From Polytrichum commune (Eukaryota; Streptophyta; Polytrichopsida; Polytrichales; Polytrichaceae), in the NCBI GenBank assembly GCA_950295325.1, contig OX485807.1, forward strand, positions 1,862,501 through 1,926,500: 64,000 bases of DNA, given 5' to 3'. How positions within the stretch are numbered: position 1 is the first letter of the stretch; each line of letters begins with the position of its first letter. The notes under the pieces were generated by a model, which had not been told where the DNA came from, ran no database searches, and was given only the letters and a program-made list of their open reading frames with translations. This document shows, piece after piece, positions 32,875 through 44,660 of this stretch. A program made the translations under genes and the position numbers.

Positions 32875-34400
32875 GAGCCTTTTGGTTAGAATTTCTTATC
32901 AGAAAGTAATTTTCTGTATCTTAATGAAAACTTCCACTGAAATACTTGGGGCCTTTCAGTAGGAATTCTCTTATTTTGCTGGTGTCACAGATTGGAGTCT
33001 TTTCCTTGATATGGAAGAGTACTTTGTAAAGGAGCAAGCAGGTTAGTCTAGAGGGTTACATAGACAACATTGTTTTTGGCATCCCTGAAGTAATGAATGT
33101 AGATCTAAAGACAACCATTCTTAGATGTGAAACTCAGCAAAGGATATCATTCTTTTTAAGAAAAGGATACTCAGTTTGATGAGTAAATTGCAAGTTGGTG
33201 GTGGGCCAAGTGTTTGGGAGTTTCTTTGTATCTACGTTCATTGGGTAGTTTATCTACTGTACACTGCGACCTGTATGCAAGATTGCTGGGCTTTATGGAA
33301 ATTATTGGAACGTCACAGGCCTTTCAGAATGGAATGCATACTTGAGTAAGTTCCACTTTGAAAAGTTCTGCCATCTCAGCTATCGTATAGGAGATGGTGT
33401 TGTGGGTAATTTTCCACACTAAGTTCTAACCGTGCATCAATGAATCACAGTGGGCTGAACCATCTCAGAGACATAGAATGTTGAGGGTATGCATAACCAA
33501 TAGGCCACATTGAATCAACATCTAAATGAACTAGTATGGGCCTGTCCTGTCCCAGCATGTTGCAGCTGTGCATGTGATTTAAGCCCTCTGTAAAGGCTGA
33601 ATTGAAATCTCCCCAAAATTGACTAAATTACTACACTAAGTATGATATTTTGTGTGACTTACTATTTGGAATTATGCAATGCTTTATCTATTCAGTATAC
33701 ATCCCATATTTTACCAACAAATGTTAAATTTATGGTTTGGACATTATAGAACATTGACAGCTTTACTTGGTAAAAAAATATTCCAATAGTAAAAATATAT
33801 AGCACCATGTAAATCCAAATAGAAAGTCACACTAGATATCATATTTGGTGTAGTCCAATTCAGCAACTTATCAAAGAAAATCAGCACCTCTTATGATAGA
33901 TTTGACCATTTGTGAGCATCTTTGTAAAGTTAGAATTGTTCACAAAATTGAGTTGTCCATGTTTCCAAAATTAGAAGATTATAACAGAGGTGTGTACGAT
34001 GGTATGATTGGGTAGCGGTGAGTGTCCAGATATAAACATGCATCTTGACCGTTTGGTGTTAAATGTGCATGGTCAAATCTGCACCGTCTGTCCAACATAT
34101 TGTTGTCAACGGCTGTCCATTTTGGAAAGATTGAATGTCAATGGTGATGATGCCCATGCACCTTTGTCATTCAACCCGTCCAAGATGTATAAAAGATAGT
34201 GTGGATGTTTTTTTTAATAAAAAATATATAGTACTGTGGTCCACAAATAATAATCATATTTATTGTAGATATATGAAAAATATGTTTGTATCCATAAATT
34301 CTAGTTAGTTGATTGAATTTAGCATGTAGCCCTTTTAGAAACCAACTTGAGTATGAAAAATCTGAATGTCAATTTCAATAACATAACTTCAAAGTTAGAT
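32875..34400. other. RRP43 3' region and spacer
   Basis: Apart from the MITE at 33630-33854 no structured feature or exon is seen. Confidence 0.45.
33630..33854. mobile_element. MITE family 2 (ACTACACTAA ends), copy a
   Basis: The left end ACTACACTAAGTATGATAT, TTTGTGTGACTT matches the reverse complement of the right end AGTCACACTAGATATCATAT, TTGGTGTAGT. This gives terminal inverted repeats of about 31 bases around a 225-base AT-rich core. TA precedes the left end. The ends resemble the element at 59334-59645. Confidence 0.8.
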
Positions 34401-35193
34401 TAGAGTTATCTATAAAGTTCCTTAAAGAGGGATGAACCTGTGGGTTTGATCCTTCTTCAAGAAAACTTTCTATTAAGAGCTCGTTAGCTTGTCATATATT
34501 GGAGCCTATTTTGAAAGTTGGGTGAAACTTTTGAGACCTCCTCTTCTCACCTCTTAAACTTTGAGAGAAAATATGGACCTAAAATAGGGTATGCGCATTG
34601 GATCCAACATCCTAAATCCTCTATTGGTCTATGAAATGAAATTGATTTTAAAGTTTGGGAAGCCAAAAAGGCTAATGGGACTGAAATACATCATGATGGT
34701 TTCAATCAGCTAATTATCTAGAATGACAAAGTGTGGTAGCCTTTATGAGATAGACGCCAGTGTCAACCTGATGGTCCAATTTAAAGAAAGACTTGAAGCT
34801 TCCTACATAACATTATTTGGATTCATAACAATGATATTTGGGACCGAATGTGGGAAATATTCCATGGAATATTGTCAATTCCATAGAACATTATTATGGA
34901 TAGAAATAATGTTATGTAGAACTACATTCTCAAATAATGAGGGAAACTTATCTATAACAGAGTTATATAGGGGACATTCCAACACAAAATGTGCTCATGC
35001 AAGGCTAGCTTGGCCCACCTATCCTAGTAGGACAAACTAGAATAGGATTTTTAATAGCCCAACACCACTATCAATGCATGGTAATTTATGCATTCAAAAA
35101 ACTTGGATCACTTTGTGTTTATTCTCATAAACTCAAGGTTTGGGATTAAACCCATGGTTTGATCTCCTTACAAATTTGCAAACATCTCTATTA
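34401..35193 (+). mobile_element. Terminal-inverted-repeat element R1, copy 3 (split by an insertion)
   Basis: The left part 34401-34633 (TAGAGTTATCTATAAAG ... ATTGGTCTATG) and right part about 34997-35193 (ATGCAAGGCTAGCTTGG ... CTCCTTACAAAT) together match copies 1 and 2. In copy 2 the sequence runs straight through (GGTCTATGCAAGGCTAGC). About 363 bases between them are foreign and include a family 1 MITE. Confidence 0.8.
34805..34917. mobile_element. Palindromic MITE, family 1, copy c (nested in R1 copy 3)
   Basis: ACATAACATTATTTGGATTC on the left faces TATGGATAGAAATAATGTTA on the right. The element is shortened in the centre compared with copies a and b. Confidence 0.75.
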
Positions 35194-36410
35194 TCCAAAC
35201 TTCTTCTCTTGTTTTTTAAACTTTTGAAATGAAGATTTTTTGTGTGTAAGAAAATAAGGGCAAAAAGCGTTGTGTCACTGTCATGTAGGGGATAACTTTA
35301 CCAACGTTACGCAAATATCGATATTAAAATAACAAGTGGGTAAGGGGTAGGTATTGAAACAAAACCAAACACATGATACCCAACATGCCATGTTATTATA
35401 AATATCCATAGAATATCCAAAGATATTTACTAGTACATGACTTTACCATGTTATGGTATATGTGCAACTGTAAAGTGGGCACCAATAACTTATTGGGACT
35501 AAAGGATGTGACATAGCTTGGGGTTTGTGGCATCTATGTGAACTCATCCATCATGGATGAAAGGGCTCTAGTAAAACAAAATCTCCCACATGTCAAGGTC
35601 ACTTCATTTCAATGTACTCCTATTAAACTATTTCACAGTTTTTTATGCTATTTTCAAAGTTATTTATTTATATGTGTTACTATTATTAACATGAATAAAA
35701 TATAATGTGCTTTTAGATAGTGTGTTGTGTTTTCACCTTTTGAATGGATGATTTTACTTAGGCATCAATATTGGTAATATAAGATGTGTCATGGCTTCAA
35801 GTTTGTGGCGTTTATGTGAACTCAACCCTCGTGGATAAAAGGGTTCTAGTTAAAAACAAGTTTCTGAAGCGTCGAGGGCCAATTCAATCCATTTTAATCC
35901 TACTACACCAATTCGCAGTCTCTAATGTCATTTTTGGAGCCTTTAAGAATAAACTAAAACTAATTATGTGCTCTCAAATAGTTTTGCTGCATTTTCACTT
36001 TCCGAATGGATGAGTTTACTTAGACATCACCGATCTGGAATTCAAAAGTAGACTAAATGAGCCTACTAGTGTTGTGTGAAATTAATTAGCACGGGCCATA
36101 CCAATTTTTCAATGAAGGTGGAAATAATGTGGGTTCCATGACCTAGGGTATTTCCCTAAATCTCAGTGAAGAATCCCGATCAACATATTGAATATTAATT
36201 ATAAAACAAAAAAGCACAAATTAAAAGAATCACCCACATTAAAATTCTAGAGAAAAATTAATGTGGCACATGCTAACTTTTTCCTACTAGACCCTTAGCA
36301 TGGTTTGAAAATCAATATGGCCCACATTGATTCTCATTTATGTGTGGGCTCATAGAAATTGCCGTGGTCTATAGTAATAGGAGCATTATTTAGTGTACTG
36401 TACCCAATCT
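35194..36410. other. Spacer with a tandem duplication
   Basis: Positions about 35505-35775 and 35782-36030 are diverged direct copies (see the separate entry). No exon is seen. Confidence 0.5.
35505..36030 (+). repeat. Diverged tandem duplication, unit about 270 bases
   Basis: GTTTGTGGCATCTATGTGAA and ATTTTACTTAGGCATCA in the first unit correspond to GTTTGTGGCGTTTATGTGAA and GTTTACTTAGACATCA in the second. CATTTTCAC and GAATGGATGA are in both. Confidence 0.75.
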
Positions 36411-36831
36411 CTATAAAGTGACTTTACCACTGGAATTGGAAGACGACGAACAGTTGCATTCATCTCCGACCACGTAGCAAGCGTTGAGTGCGAGGGAACG
36501 ACGACGAGTGGATGAAAAAGGATCGAAGCTTTTCATGCATCCAGCGCGAAGGAGCTGACGTTGTTCGCGGCAGCGTCGAGGTGGGAGCGCTTTAGTAGCT
36601 CGGCTATGGCTATGGCCACGGCGACGATGATGGCCTTGCGATTGGATGCCAATGGGGCTGTTGCGACTATGGTGGCGTAGAGGAGCAACACAGTCTCGGC
36701 TGCAACATGATGTACAGTAAGTAGCCGCGGGCTCTGCCGCGAGCACGAAATCAGAGGATGCCAGGATTGAGAGCTCAGCAGAGCTAGGGTTTCGAGATCC
36801 GAGGTTGGAGCGTTGTTGCGTTGGACAAACC

Positions 36832-36893
36832 AAGGCAAGGCAAGGCAACGCAAGGCAACGCAAGGCAAGGCAAGACAAGACAAGACAAGACAG
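36832..36893 (+). repeat. Pentanucleotide repeat (GGCAA/GACAA)n in the LAZ1-like leader
   Basis: About a dozen units of GGCAA, CGCAA and then GACAA lie 120-180 bases before the LAZ1-like start codon, probably in its 5' UTR or core promoter. The GC-rich stretch 36540-36800 before it has no convincing exon. The minus-strand frames here are repeat artefacts. Confidence 0.85.
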
Positions 36894-37012
36894 CAGGGAT
36901 AGGTTCCGTGAAAATGGTGGAGGATCCTATCTCCGCTGGTGGAGGTTCTTGATTGATCCTCGGTTGGGGTTTGTATAGATCAGGGTTTGGGTTTAATTGA
37001 TTGGAGGTCGCC

Positions 37013-40000
37013 ATGGCGGGGTTCTTAGGAGTCGCGCTTGCCTTCTTCTGTACGCTTGGAGCGAGTGGGTTAGCCTTGCGGCATATTTATCATCACTTGT
37101 GCAATTATGCGCAACCTACATACCAGCGTTACACTGTCCGCATCATTCTCATGGTTCCTGTAAGTGCTTTTTTTCTTCTTCTTTCCTACAACAAAAAACA
37201 CCTTCCGTGCGAATTAAGCAGAGCCTGGTGACGATCAGGAGTAGCAACATTTTGTATTGCTGAAATGAAGCATTCTAGATAAAACCGATACTTAAATGTG
37301 TTCGTCAGCGATTACAAGTATTTTCCTTCGGATGCATAAGGAAGCTATCAATGCTGCTCGTGAAGCTCACTCACTAGCTTAAAGTCCAAGAAAGCATGTC
37401 AGAATCTGGAAGGTTATTCGATCAATTTTAATGTGCGCCGAAATTAGGCGATTCCACAATCTGTGGCGACCACCGAAGCCTTAAGCTTCGGACGAGTTCG
37501 AGTGCTTGCAAGCGAACTGTCTGATTGCTACTGTAACTGGCGGTTACCATTACCCTGCTCCAATTCGACCGTAGGCCTGACTTCCAGCAACGTTTCCTCG
37601 GCTTCAGGAATTCGGACAAGCATTACTATTAGTGTTTATGGCGGCCAGTTGAAAGAACAATCAGAAATTGGAGGAGTTATCTTGGGTCATTTCGAACAAA
37701 GACATATTTTCGAGTTTATCACAGTCTTTGAGTCTTCATTGAGAAGCTCATCGTGTAGTGGACTTGATTCGCCCTAGTTTCTCAATTTGGAAAATCACTC
37801 CACGAGATTATTAAGTAAGATTGTGGAAATGGAGTTTTCAGGGGCTTTCCTAAGTTTTGAGCTCAGCTGATCCATTGCACTCTTTTGTGTCCAGGTTTAC
37901 TCATTGATGTCCTTTCTGGCGCTGGTTATGCCACAAAATGCAATTATTTTCAACTCAATCTGTGGAATGTAAGTATATCAGTGCTCTTTACTGTATCAAG
38001 TTCTGGTGATTCCATCCATTTCATCAACAAGGTCGTGAATACTTCATGTAGGAATTTGGTCAGCACAAAACAGCGGGTTCTGTTTTGTTGCCATGAATAT
38101 GGAAAATTTGAGTTACAGCATAATTGTGTAAGGTCAAATCTTTGACACATTTATCCACTCTAAGTACTGGTGGTCATCTTGTTTGAGTTGGTTGTCGTTC
38201 CTTGATAGTGCTTGGTAGGTTGTTGTTCTTCTAGTCATTTTTCAGTATTGAAGCCATCTTATTGAACAATGTGGTGTTTTGGGGCATTCCTGGGAGCATC
38301 TCTTGGCAGTATACACACTTGCTGTGTGGTTTGTTGCTGGATGTGGTACTCAAGTTGTCTCCTCAAAAGATTTTGATGAGTGAGCGCTTTAAGATTGAGA
38401 ATGGCGTAGTCTATTTACGAAATATCATATATTGGTCTCAACTGTGTGGACTTTCTATCATTGGACAACATACAAAGTCAAATTGTAGTTACAGAGGTGC
38501 AATTTCGTTCTGTGCAGATATGAAGCATGGGTTATCTACAACTTTTTATCCTTGTGTCTAGCTTGGGTTGGAGGCCCAGGTGAGGTTGTGACAAATCTCC
38601 AGGGCAGAGTGTTAGAACCCTCTTGGCACCTGATGACTTGCTGTTGTCAGCCCATACCTCTTGACGGGTGAGTATTGTATCTCTCTCCTTTGGATTCTAG
38701 AGCCTGGGGCAAGCAATGAACCTGAAGTTAGGCTTGTTGTTTATTGGTTAAAGAGTTTTGTGCTGAGCATCTGGATTGTGATTAATGGACAGTGGAATGT
38801 AAAACCTCTGTTGTTGTTCATTCCAGGCGTTTCATTCGAAGGTGTAAGCAAGGAGTGCTGCAGTTTGTTATTTTGAAGCCTATCTTGGTGTTGGCAGCAT
38901 TTGTCCTTTACTACTTTCACTTGTACGAAGATGGAAGTTTTTCACCTGGAGGAGGATATCTGTACATCACCTTGATCTACTTTGTGTCTTATTCTGGCGG
39001 TCTTGGTTCACTGGTGCTCTTCTATGTGGCCTGCAAGGATCTGCTGATGCCCTTCAGGGCTTTACCAAAGTTCGTTCTTGTGAAGTCTGTGGTGTTCTTG
39101 ACGTACTGGCAAGTAAGTTGTTCAACTTTACAGTATGTTTCTATTACCACTGTTGGGCAGTAGTGAATTTTAACTTGCACACCACTAGTGTTTTTATATT
39201 CTACTCTATAATCCAGTAGGTGGACATGGTTTTGATGACTGACATCTATAAACAGGAGATGCAGTTGGGATCTTCAGCACACATTGTTCATAAAAAAGGG
39301 TGTCTTCTATTGTCATAACTCTCTCTGCGATTCAAAAGAATCTGGTTGATGTTCTTCCCAGGAAGTCAGGTTTGATGCTGGGGACTGATTACGGGCTTCA
39401 TCTTGTTTGCAGGGGGTTGTGATATTCCTTTTCTCTCTAGGTGGTGCTATAAAGACTCCTGAGGAGGCTGCCGATTATCAAAATGTATTTATCTGTGTGG
39501 AGATGCTCATTGCGGCTTTTGCCCATCTTTATGCCTTTCCATATAAGGAGTACGCAGAGGTCAATGTTGGGAGGCAGACTGCACCATGGAATAGCCTGTT
39601 CCATGCTCTCAATCTCACTGATGTTGTTCATGATACAATGCACCAGGTGGGCATTTTAGTCCACCCTCATATGGGTTTTGGTTACTCACATACTAGTGAT
39701 TCAGTGTTTTTGTTTCTACGGTTCACCATTCTTTATGTTTATAGAGTAGCCAACCTATTTGGCTTGGTAGATTCAAGTGATTGTTATGAACTTGCCAATT
39801 GTGGTGATTGAATGGCTTTGAAATCTGATTGGCTATTTGGGTTGCAGTTTGCTCCTACCTACCATGACTATGTTCTTTATAGCGATGGCGGTGAGGGTGG
39901 CGAGGTTGCTCCCAAGCGCTACAGGGCTCGCACATTTGTTCCAACGAGCCAACAGATGAGCCAAGAGATGGAAAGTGTACCAATGCCCAAGAGTCCTGCA

Positions 40001-40183
40001 GCTGATGCTAGGACAAATGCGCCAAGTAACAGTGGGATTGTGGACTTGATTGGCAATCCTCTCATAAATGAAGGAGATTTCAGGCAGGCTTATGACATGT
40101 CACCTTTGGAGCCAGCTGTGATCCCACATGAAAACATTGTAGATGTAGAATTGGCATCTGGGACTGTCCGTCCAGCTCAATGA
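37013..40183 (+). CDS. LAZ1/TMEM184-family (DUF300) membrane protein (6 exons, 408 aa)
   Basis: Exons are 37013-37159, 37895-37968, 38518-38667, 38827-39112, 39413-39646 and 39848-40183. All introns are GT-AG and the total is 1227 bases in frame. The ATG has a good context (CGCCATGGCG). Several hydrophobic spans are clear: an N-terminal one (GFLGVALAFFCTLGASGLAL), then VYSLMSFLALVMP, WVIYNFLSLCLAWVGGPG, LKPILVLAAFVLYYFHLY, LIYFVSYSGGLGSLVLFYV and VFICVEMLIAAFAHLYAFPY. The YEAWVIYNF and AWVGGPGEVV motifs and the TPWNSL-like APWNSLFHALN stretch belong to the OST-alpha/TMEM184/LAZ1 family. The C-terminal 110 residues are hydrophilic and cytosolic-looking. Arabidopsis LAZ1 affects programmed cell death and brassinosteroid signalling at the vacuole membrane. 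The exact substrate of this homologue is unknown. Confidence 0.93.
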
Positions 40184-43065
40184 CCATTTTTGTTTACCCT
40201 ATAGGGCTGTCAGTAGATTGACATGCAATGATGAGACAACAGGGGCAGTTCCATTCAAGCAGCAAGCTGCTCAGCAGAATGATAAGGCAGTATGATCAAA
40301 TGCAAGAGATTGAAGCACAGTGGGGGTTTACAAATTGCTGCTGGCTGTAAACCTTTAAAACAGAATGGCTCCAGGTGTGTAGCTTCACTTTTCATTGTTA
40401 GAATTAGTCACAGTAGAGGGCTACTCAGGTAATCAGTGAGTGACCAAGCGCTCCAAGAGATTAGAAGATTGTAAAATTGCAGTTCTTGCAGAAGAATGTC
40501 AAAATTTGACATCAATACAGATCTAGATTGATATGAGAATCTCCGCTTTGTGTTACATGGGTCCGTAATTCTACTTGATACAAACAGGAAGCATGAAATT
40601 CAGCAGTAGGTCAATTGAATGTAGCAATTTCACTCAGTTGCAATTTGAAAGACATTGAATATCCTCACCATATGGCTCAAGCAAGGGGGTTCTCAGTTTT
40701 TGAAATTACCAATTGGGATGAAAAAGCTGTGAGTTCAATGTCTAAAACCCATGACAAAGTTGAAGCTACCAAGCATTTCTATTAGTAGTGGAACTTACAT
40801 GGATCCTAGATGACAACAACTTGATAATCCTTTGTATTCTTACAACTGGTGATTCACAGCTCTAAATTAAATCCTTCTCATGCTCCAGTTCAATTCACAA
40901 TTGAGTCTTGAGAACAGGCCTGCATTTTGGCGTTTTGGGGAATTGCAAAGGCTCCAACAGGGCCCACCAATATTTCTCAATGTGTACTGGAGATGATCAT
41001 GGATTGTGACTGATCATTGGATCCATGATCAAACCGATAGTTTACTTCATCTTTTTTGTTGTACAAATTCTTTTTGGATATAACCCTCAAGAATCATGGA
41101 TTCATCCCCATTTACAAATGTGCTGAATGTTTGAGAACAGGCAAGGACTTCTGTATCTACAACTTACCTCCTAACTGTCACGAAATCTCCACTGACTTGG
41201 AACGAAAAGATTTTTCACTTGACCCTAAGTACCTGCTGTCCTCAATGTGTAGTCAAACATCGGGTAACAAAGCTCCTGGAGGAAGATTTACATAGTTTTG
41301 AGCTCTTACCTCTTCACACCAGGGGCGCATATTTGCATTCATTGAGGGATCAGAATTCATCGTATTAGCTTGGGGTCTTAAGGTAGGAGCACCTTAAACC
41401 AAGACAGCACCCAAAACCAACACCTCAAAACATTGCACAATAAGTACATGTTGATCTGAGATTGTTCACCATGTGAACATCAAGCCCCCTTAACGGTTTT
41501 GGGTGCCAACACAGTATTCACTTCAATAATTTGTATTTGTTTCAATATTTGGGGTGGGGGCTGAAATTGCAATACACCTGGTCTCCTTTTTCTTCTGCCT
41601 CAGAACACATATTTTGGTTCTTCCGGCTGCCACATGTAAGGTCGATTATATTAACTTACTGTGCATTTGAAGCATCTACATTTTCGAGGAGGAGGCCTAG
41701 AGCCTCCTCCCGAAATGCTGGCTTCTCATGCGGCCACGTCACCAATTCGTTTTAGGGTTAGGGTTCCGGAACGTCTCCTCTTTTAAAGTTCCCCAGAGCG
41801 ATGGAGGTGGCGATGGGTCGCCACTGACATCGCACAAAACATTGCGATGCTGCTGCACCCGAGCACAATCTAACGATTACGTCATTCCAGATAGCTTGCA
41901 AAGGAATTTCACAAAGAAACGGAATTTTCGGACGAAAGGGGACTTTGAATTTGCTCTTTTGAGCGACAGATCGGGTTTCATTGCACGCCTTCTGGTGACA
42001 GGTGATTCCTCCGCTTACAGGAAGATAGTGTTTCTTTTCCCGTTGTGTGTGAACTGGATGTCTTCGAATTCGAGGACTCTTGAATTCGGGATCAGGGGTT
42101 GGAATGGAAAGATGCTGATCGTGGCGTTTTTCAACGATTTTGTAAGCGTATCGAATGAAATGGAATGGAAGATTCGAGAGTCGGCGTAAAGAGAGATTTA
42201 TCGCTGCCTCTTGAATCGTGCAGTGAAGTGTCAAATTTATCGCAAGAGCGCGTTGCAGTGAAGTGTGCTAGCGAGGCAGAACTTATATGTCAAAATGTAA
42301 GGGCACATCCAGCTTTAAGCTTCCTGAGCAAGTTTGTACATGAGAAGCACAGAGTGAAGTGGTTCATTCAAAATTCAGACCATCCTTGAGCTTTCCGCAT
42401 CGATTACTCGACCATAGTAAACTTCTGATGTGGTAGGGGATTATGATAGTGCACATCTAAATTTACTCTTTGTTCAAGTCAAAGGCCTGGATGTCGTTAT
42501 CATGTCGTCTAGTCGAAATCTATCTTCCATTGATTATCAATAATGTCTCTCTATTTCTTGTGCATGCTTGGAGGTCGTGTTTGAATTCAAATGAAGAGCA
42601 ACCTATTTTGGTTCATTGAGGGCCAAAAGTTAGCACCTCTTGGCATGCCAAAATGAGTTTGAGCATTCATGAGCCGATATAGAATGGTTTTCGTGCGAAC
42701 TTCCACACTTCCTCTAAGCATGCACCGTAAGCTTACCGGACATGACAAAACAACCAACTCCGGACTAAACAGTCATGTTGAGTTAGAGGATAACTCTATT
42801 ATTCTGTTCTTGGAGGCCACTTTCCCTTCTCAAGTGGCCATGAATTGTAAGTGGACTAGCATTCGTAGAGCACTCACTCGATTCTTACCTTGAGATTCCT
42901 GTCTCTGATGACCCAACATCTCTTTACATTCTGAAGAGTTTCATAGCTTGGAATTCCCTTTTATGGTGGTGGTACAGGTTTTTGGATCTTCCTTGTTCTC
43001 ACTGTACGCTTGTGGATGGATTTTAACTCTTGTGGGTCACTATACTGCCTTCCCAATTTGAGCAG
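40184..43065. other. Spacer between the LAZ1-like gene and the kinesin fragment
   Basis: This begins with the LAZ1-like 3' UTR. A GC-richer stretch at 41690-42400 starts with a telo-box-like TTTTAGGGTTAGGGTTCC (41750) and contains overlapping frames. One of them (ATG at 42165, MEDSRVGVKRDLSLPLESC) could be a first exon ending at a GTAAGG donor near 42299. I do not recognise its protein and cannot show that it belongs to a gene. Confidence 0.35.
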
Positions 43066-43506
43066 ACACGATATTTGGATCAGCAGCAAAGAATATCAAA
43101 TCTATGAAGAGCACGCCAAGGACGTTGTTCTATCTGCTGTGGCTGGTTTTAATGGTACTTGATTTCTGCAAGTATTCAATGTCCTGTCATCTGCATGTGC
43201 TAATGAATAATGATGTCTTCAATATACAGTGGGGCCCTTCTATTGTTTGACTGCAATTCTCACTGGAGGTGGTGACGAGCGTCCTGCTCTCAAAAGCGAT
43301 TCATGACCTTCTGATGGTTTGTTACATGTTTTATAAAAATCTCTGTAGAAAGGACATCTTATTGATGTATGTTGCGAAAACATTCAGGGACTGTATTTGC
43401 CTATGGGCAAACAAGCAGCGGAAAGACGTACACCATGAGGGGTTCAGAAGCCGAGCCAGGAATTACTAGGCTGGCTGTCAGTGAAGTATTTAATCACATC
43501 CGAAAG
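43066..43506 (+). pseudogene. Kinesin motor-domain gene fragment (2 exons)
   Basis: Exons 43066-43154 and 43388-43506 are flanked by good acceptors (GAGCAG, CATTCAG) and donors (GTACTT, GTAACT) and join in frame. The first reads YQIYEEHAKDVVLSAVAGFN. The second reads GTVFAYGQTSSGKTYTM, the P-loop that binds ATP in all kinesins, followed by RGSEAEPGITRLAVSEVFNHI. The form resembles kinesin-7 (CENP-E/NACK-like). No exon for the motor's start, switch motifs or the rest of the motor is seen on either side. It is therefore probably a duplicated fragment, although both exons lack stops and keep their splice sites. Very long introns to exons I cannot recognise are a less likely alternative. Confidence 0.85.
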
Positions 43507-44060
43507 GTAACTCAGTATTCTTTCTAGAAGAGTAAATAGCTCTTAACATACCGTTCCAACAAAATCTAATTTTTCAAGGGACAAGTAATATTCACCATAT
43601 GTGTGTACATCTCATATGATTATCTTCCAATGGCCTCCAAAATCCTCCAAAGAGATGAGATCCAAAAAACTGGAATTAACTTCCCTTTCTTATAAACATC
43701 GTGGCCACACGTTCAACATATAAAATTTGCAAAACAAATACACCACATGTTTGCAAGTGATGTTTCATTCCCTCTCACATAAAATTACATTAAAGACAGC
43801 ATGAAGTTACAGAGATGGTACTCACAGCTCCCAAAGATAATTAGATGCTTCATGGTTCCCACCCACAAAGAGAGTGGGGTAGGGTGCCTTCTCAACACCC
43901 GAATAATACTTCCAGAAGCTATTCATAGCACGAAATTTTTCTGGGCAGTTCAAAGACAGGAGATCTTCTTCATTCCGCACAGCCTGAATTAAAGCATCAA
44001 CAGTATGTTACAAAATGAATTTGTGCACAAAAACCAGAAATGATTGCATGCGAGGTTCTT

Positions 44061-44087
44061 AAACCCTAAACCCTGAACCCTGAACTC
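44061..44087 (+). repeat. Short interstitial telomere-like repeat
   Basis: AAACCCTAAACCCTGAACCC followed by TGAAC gives two CCCTAAA and two CCCTGAA units, inside the intron of the DBR1 fragment. Confidence 0.7.
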
Positions 44088-44261
44088 CAACTTGCTAAAC
44101 CCACAATTATTTCAAGGAGTCCTGGTGGAATCGGTTGCCCATGACACTGGGTGAAGATTGCACTACAAAATATGTATAGCATTCTTAATGATGTGTGACG
44201 ACACTCTTTCTATTCTAGGTTCAAGAATCAAGGTCCTTAATCACATCCATGGATGCCAAAC

Positions 44262-44360
44262 ATAGTGTAGTGGCATTAAGCTCTCATTAGTCGACATAAC
44301 CTCATTGTTGATGCCTATGATCTTCAGACACAAATCCTTCTTCCATCTACCATTAAAATT
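44262..44360 (+). repeat. Dispersed repeat in the DBR1 fragment intron
   Basis: This matches 31545-31630 in RRP43 intron 5 (AAGCTCTCATTAGT and CTTCTTCCATCTACCA). Confidence 0.55.
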
Positions 44361-44660
44361 GCGCGTGTCCCCGATGAAATCCTTCTCAGGCTATCCAAAT
44401 TACCTACGAAGTATTCCATCTGCAAAGAAACTTAAATAGGCTGGCTACTTGACAATGTCATGTGCACCATAATGATGCTCTCCTTAATTATTATTTTGTG
44501 GCGATTGGAACTCATAAAGGTTTAGGGTTACAACAACCTGGAAGTCGCCACAGCAGATGACCAGATCAATTTTAACATTCTCCACAACCTCCAAATGTTG
44601 CAAAGTGGAATAAATGTTGTCCAGGTCGCCATGTGCACATCCCTCCACAGCAATCTGCAT

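Larger units (their letters stand above)
43826..44660 (-). pseudogene. DBR1: Lariat debranching enzyme fragment, first two exons
   Basis: Minus-strand exons 44660-44538 and 43983-43826 have GT-AG borders. Exon 1 reads [17 protein letters not shown]...[10 protein letters not shown], the DBR1 N-terminus with the GxxH and CCGDFQ metal-binding motifs of the metallophosphatase fold. Exon 2 reads [17 protein letters not shown]...NSFWKYYSG and [21 protein letters not shown], with the catalytic GNHE motif. Together they encode 93 residues plus two bases. The next expected exon (YYGGW...YFLG) is not present downstream, where a kinesin fragment in the other direction begins within 320 bases. DBR1 cuts the 2'-5' bond of intron lariats and is about 400-500 aa when complete. 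Both frames are undamaged, so the duplication looks recent. Confidence 0.88.

Noticed and set aside
36411-37014. Minus-strand frames with repeated CLALPCLAL
   Set aside because: Produced by the GGCAA/GACAA pentanucleotide repeat in the LAZ1-like leader.
41728-42234. 153-codon plus and 158-codon minus overlapping frames in a GC-richer stretch
   Set aside because: Both strands are open, with no recognisable domain or splice support; mentioned only as a possible first-exon region.
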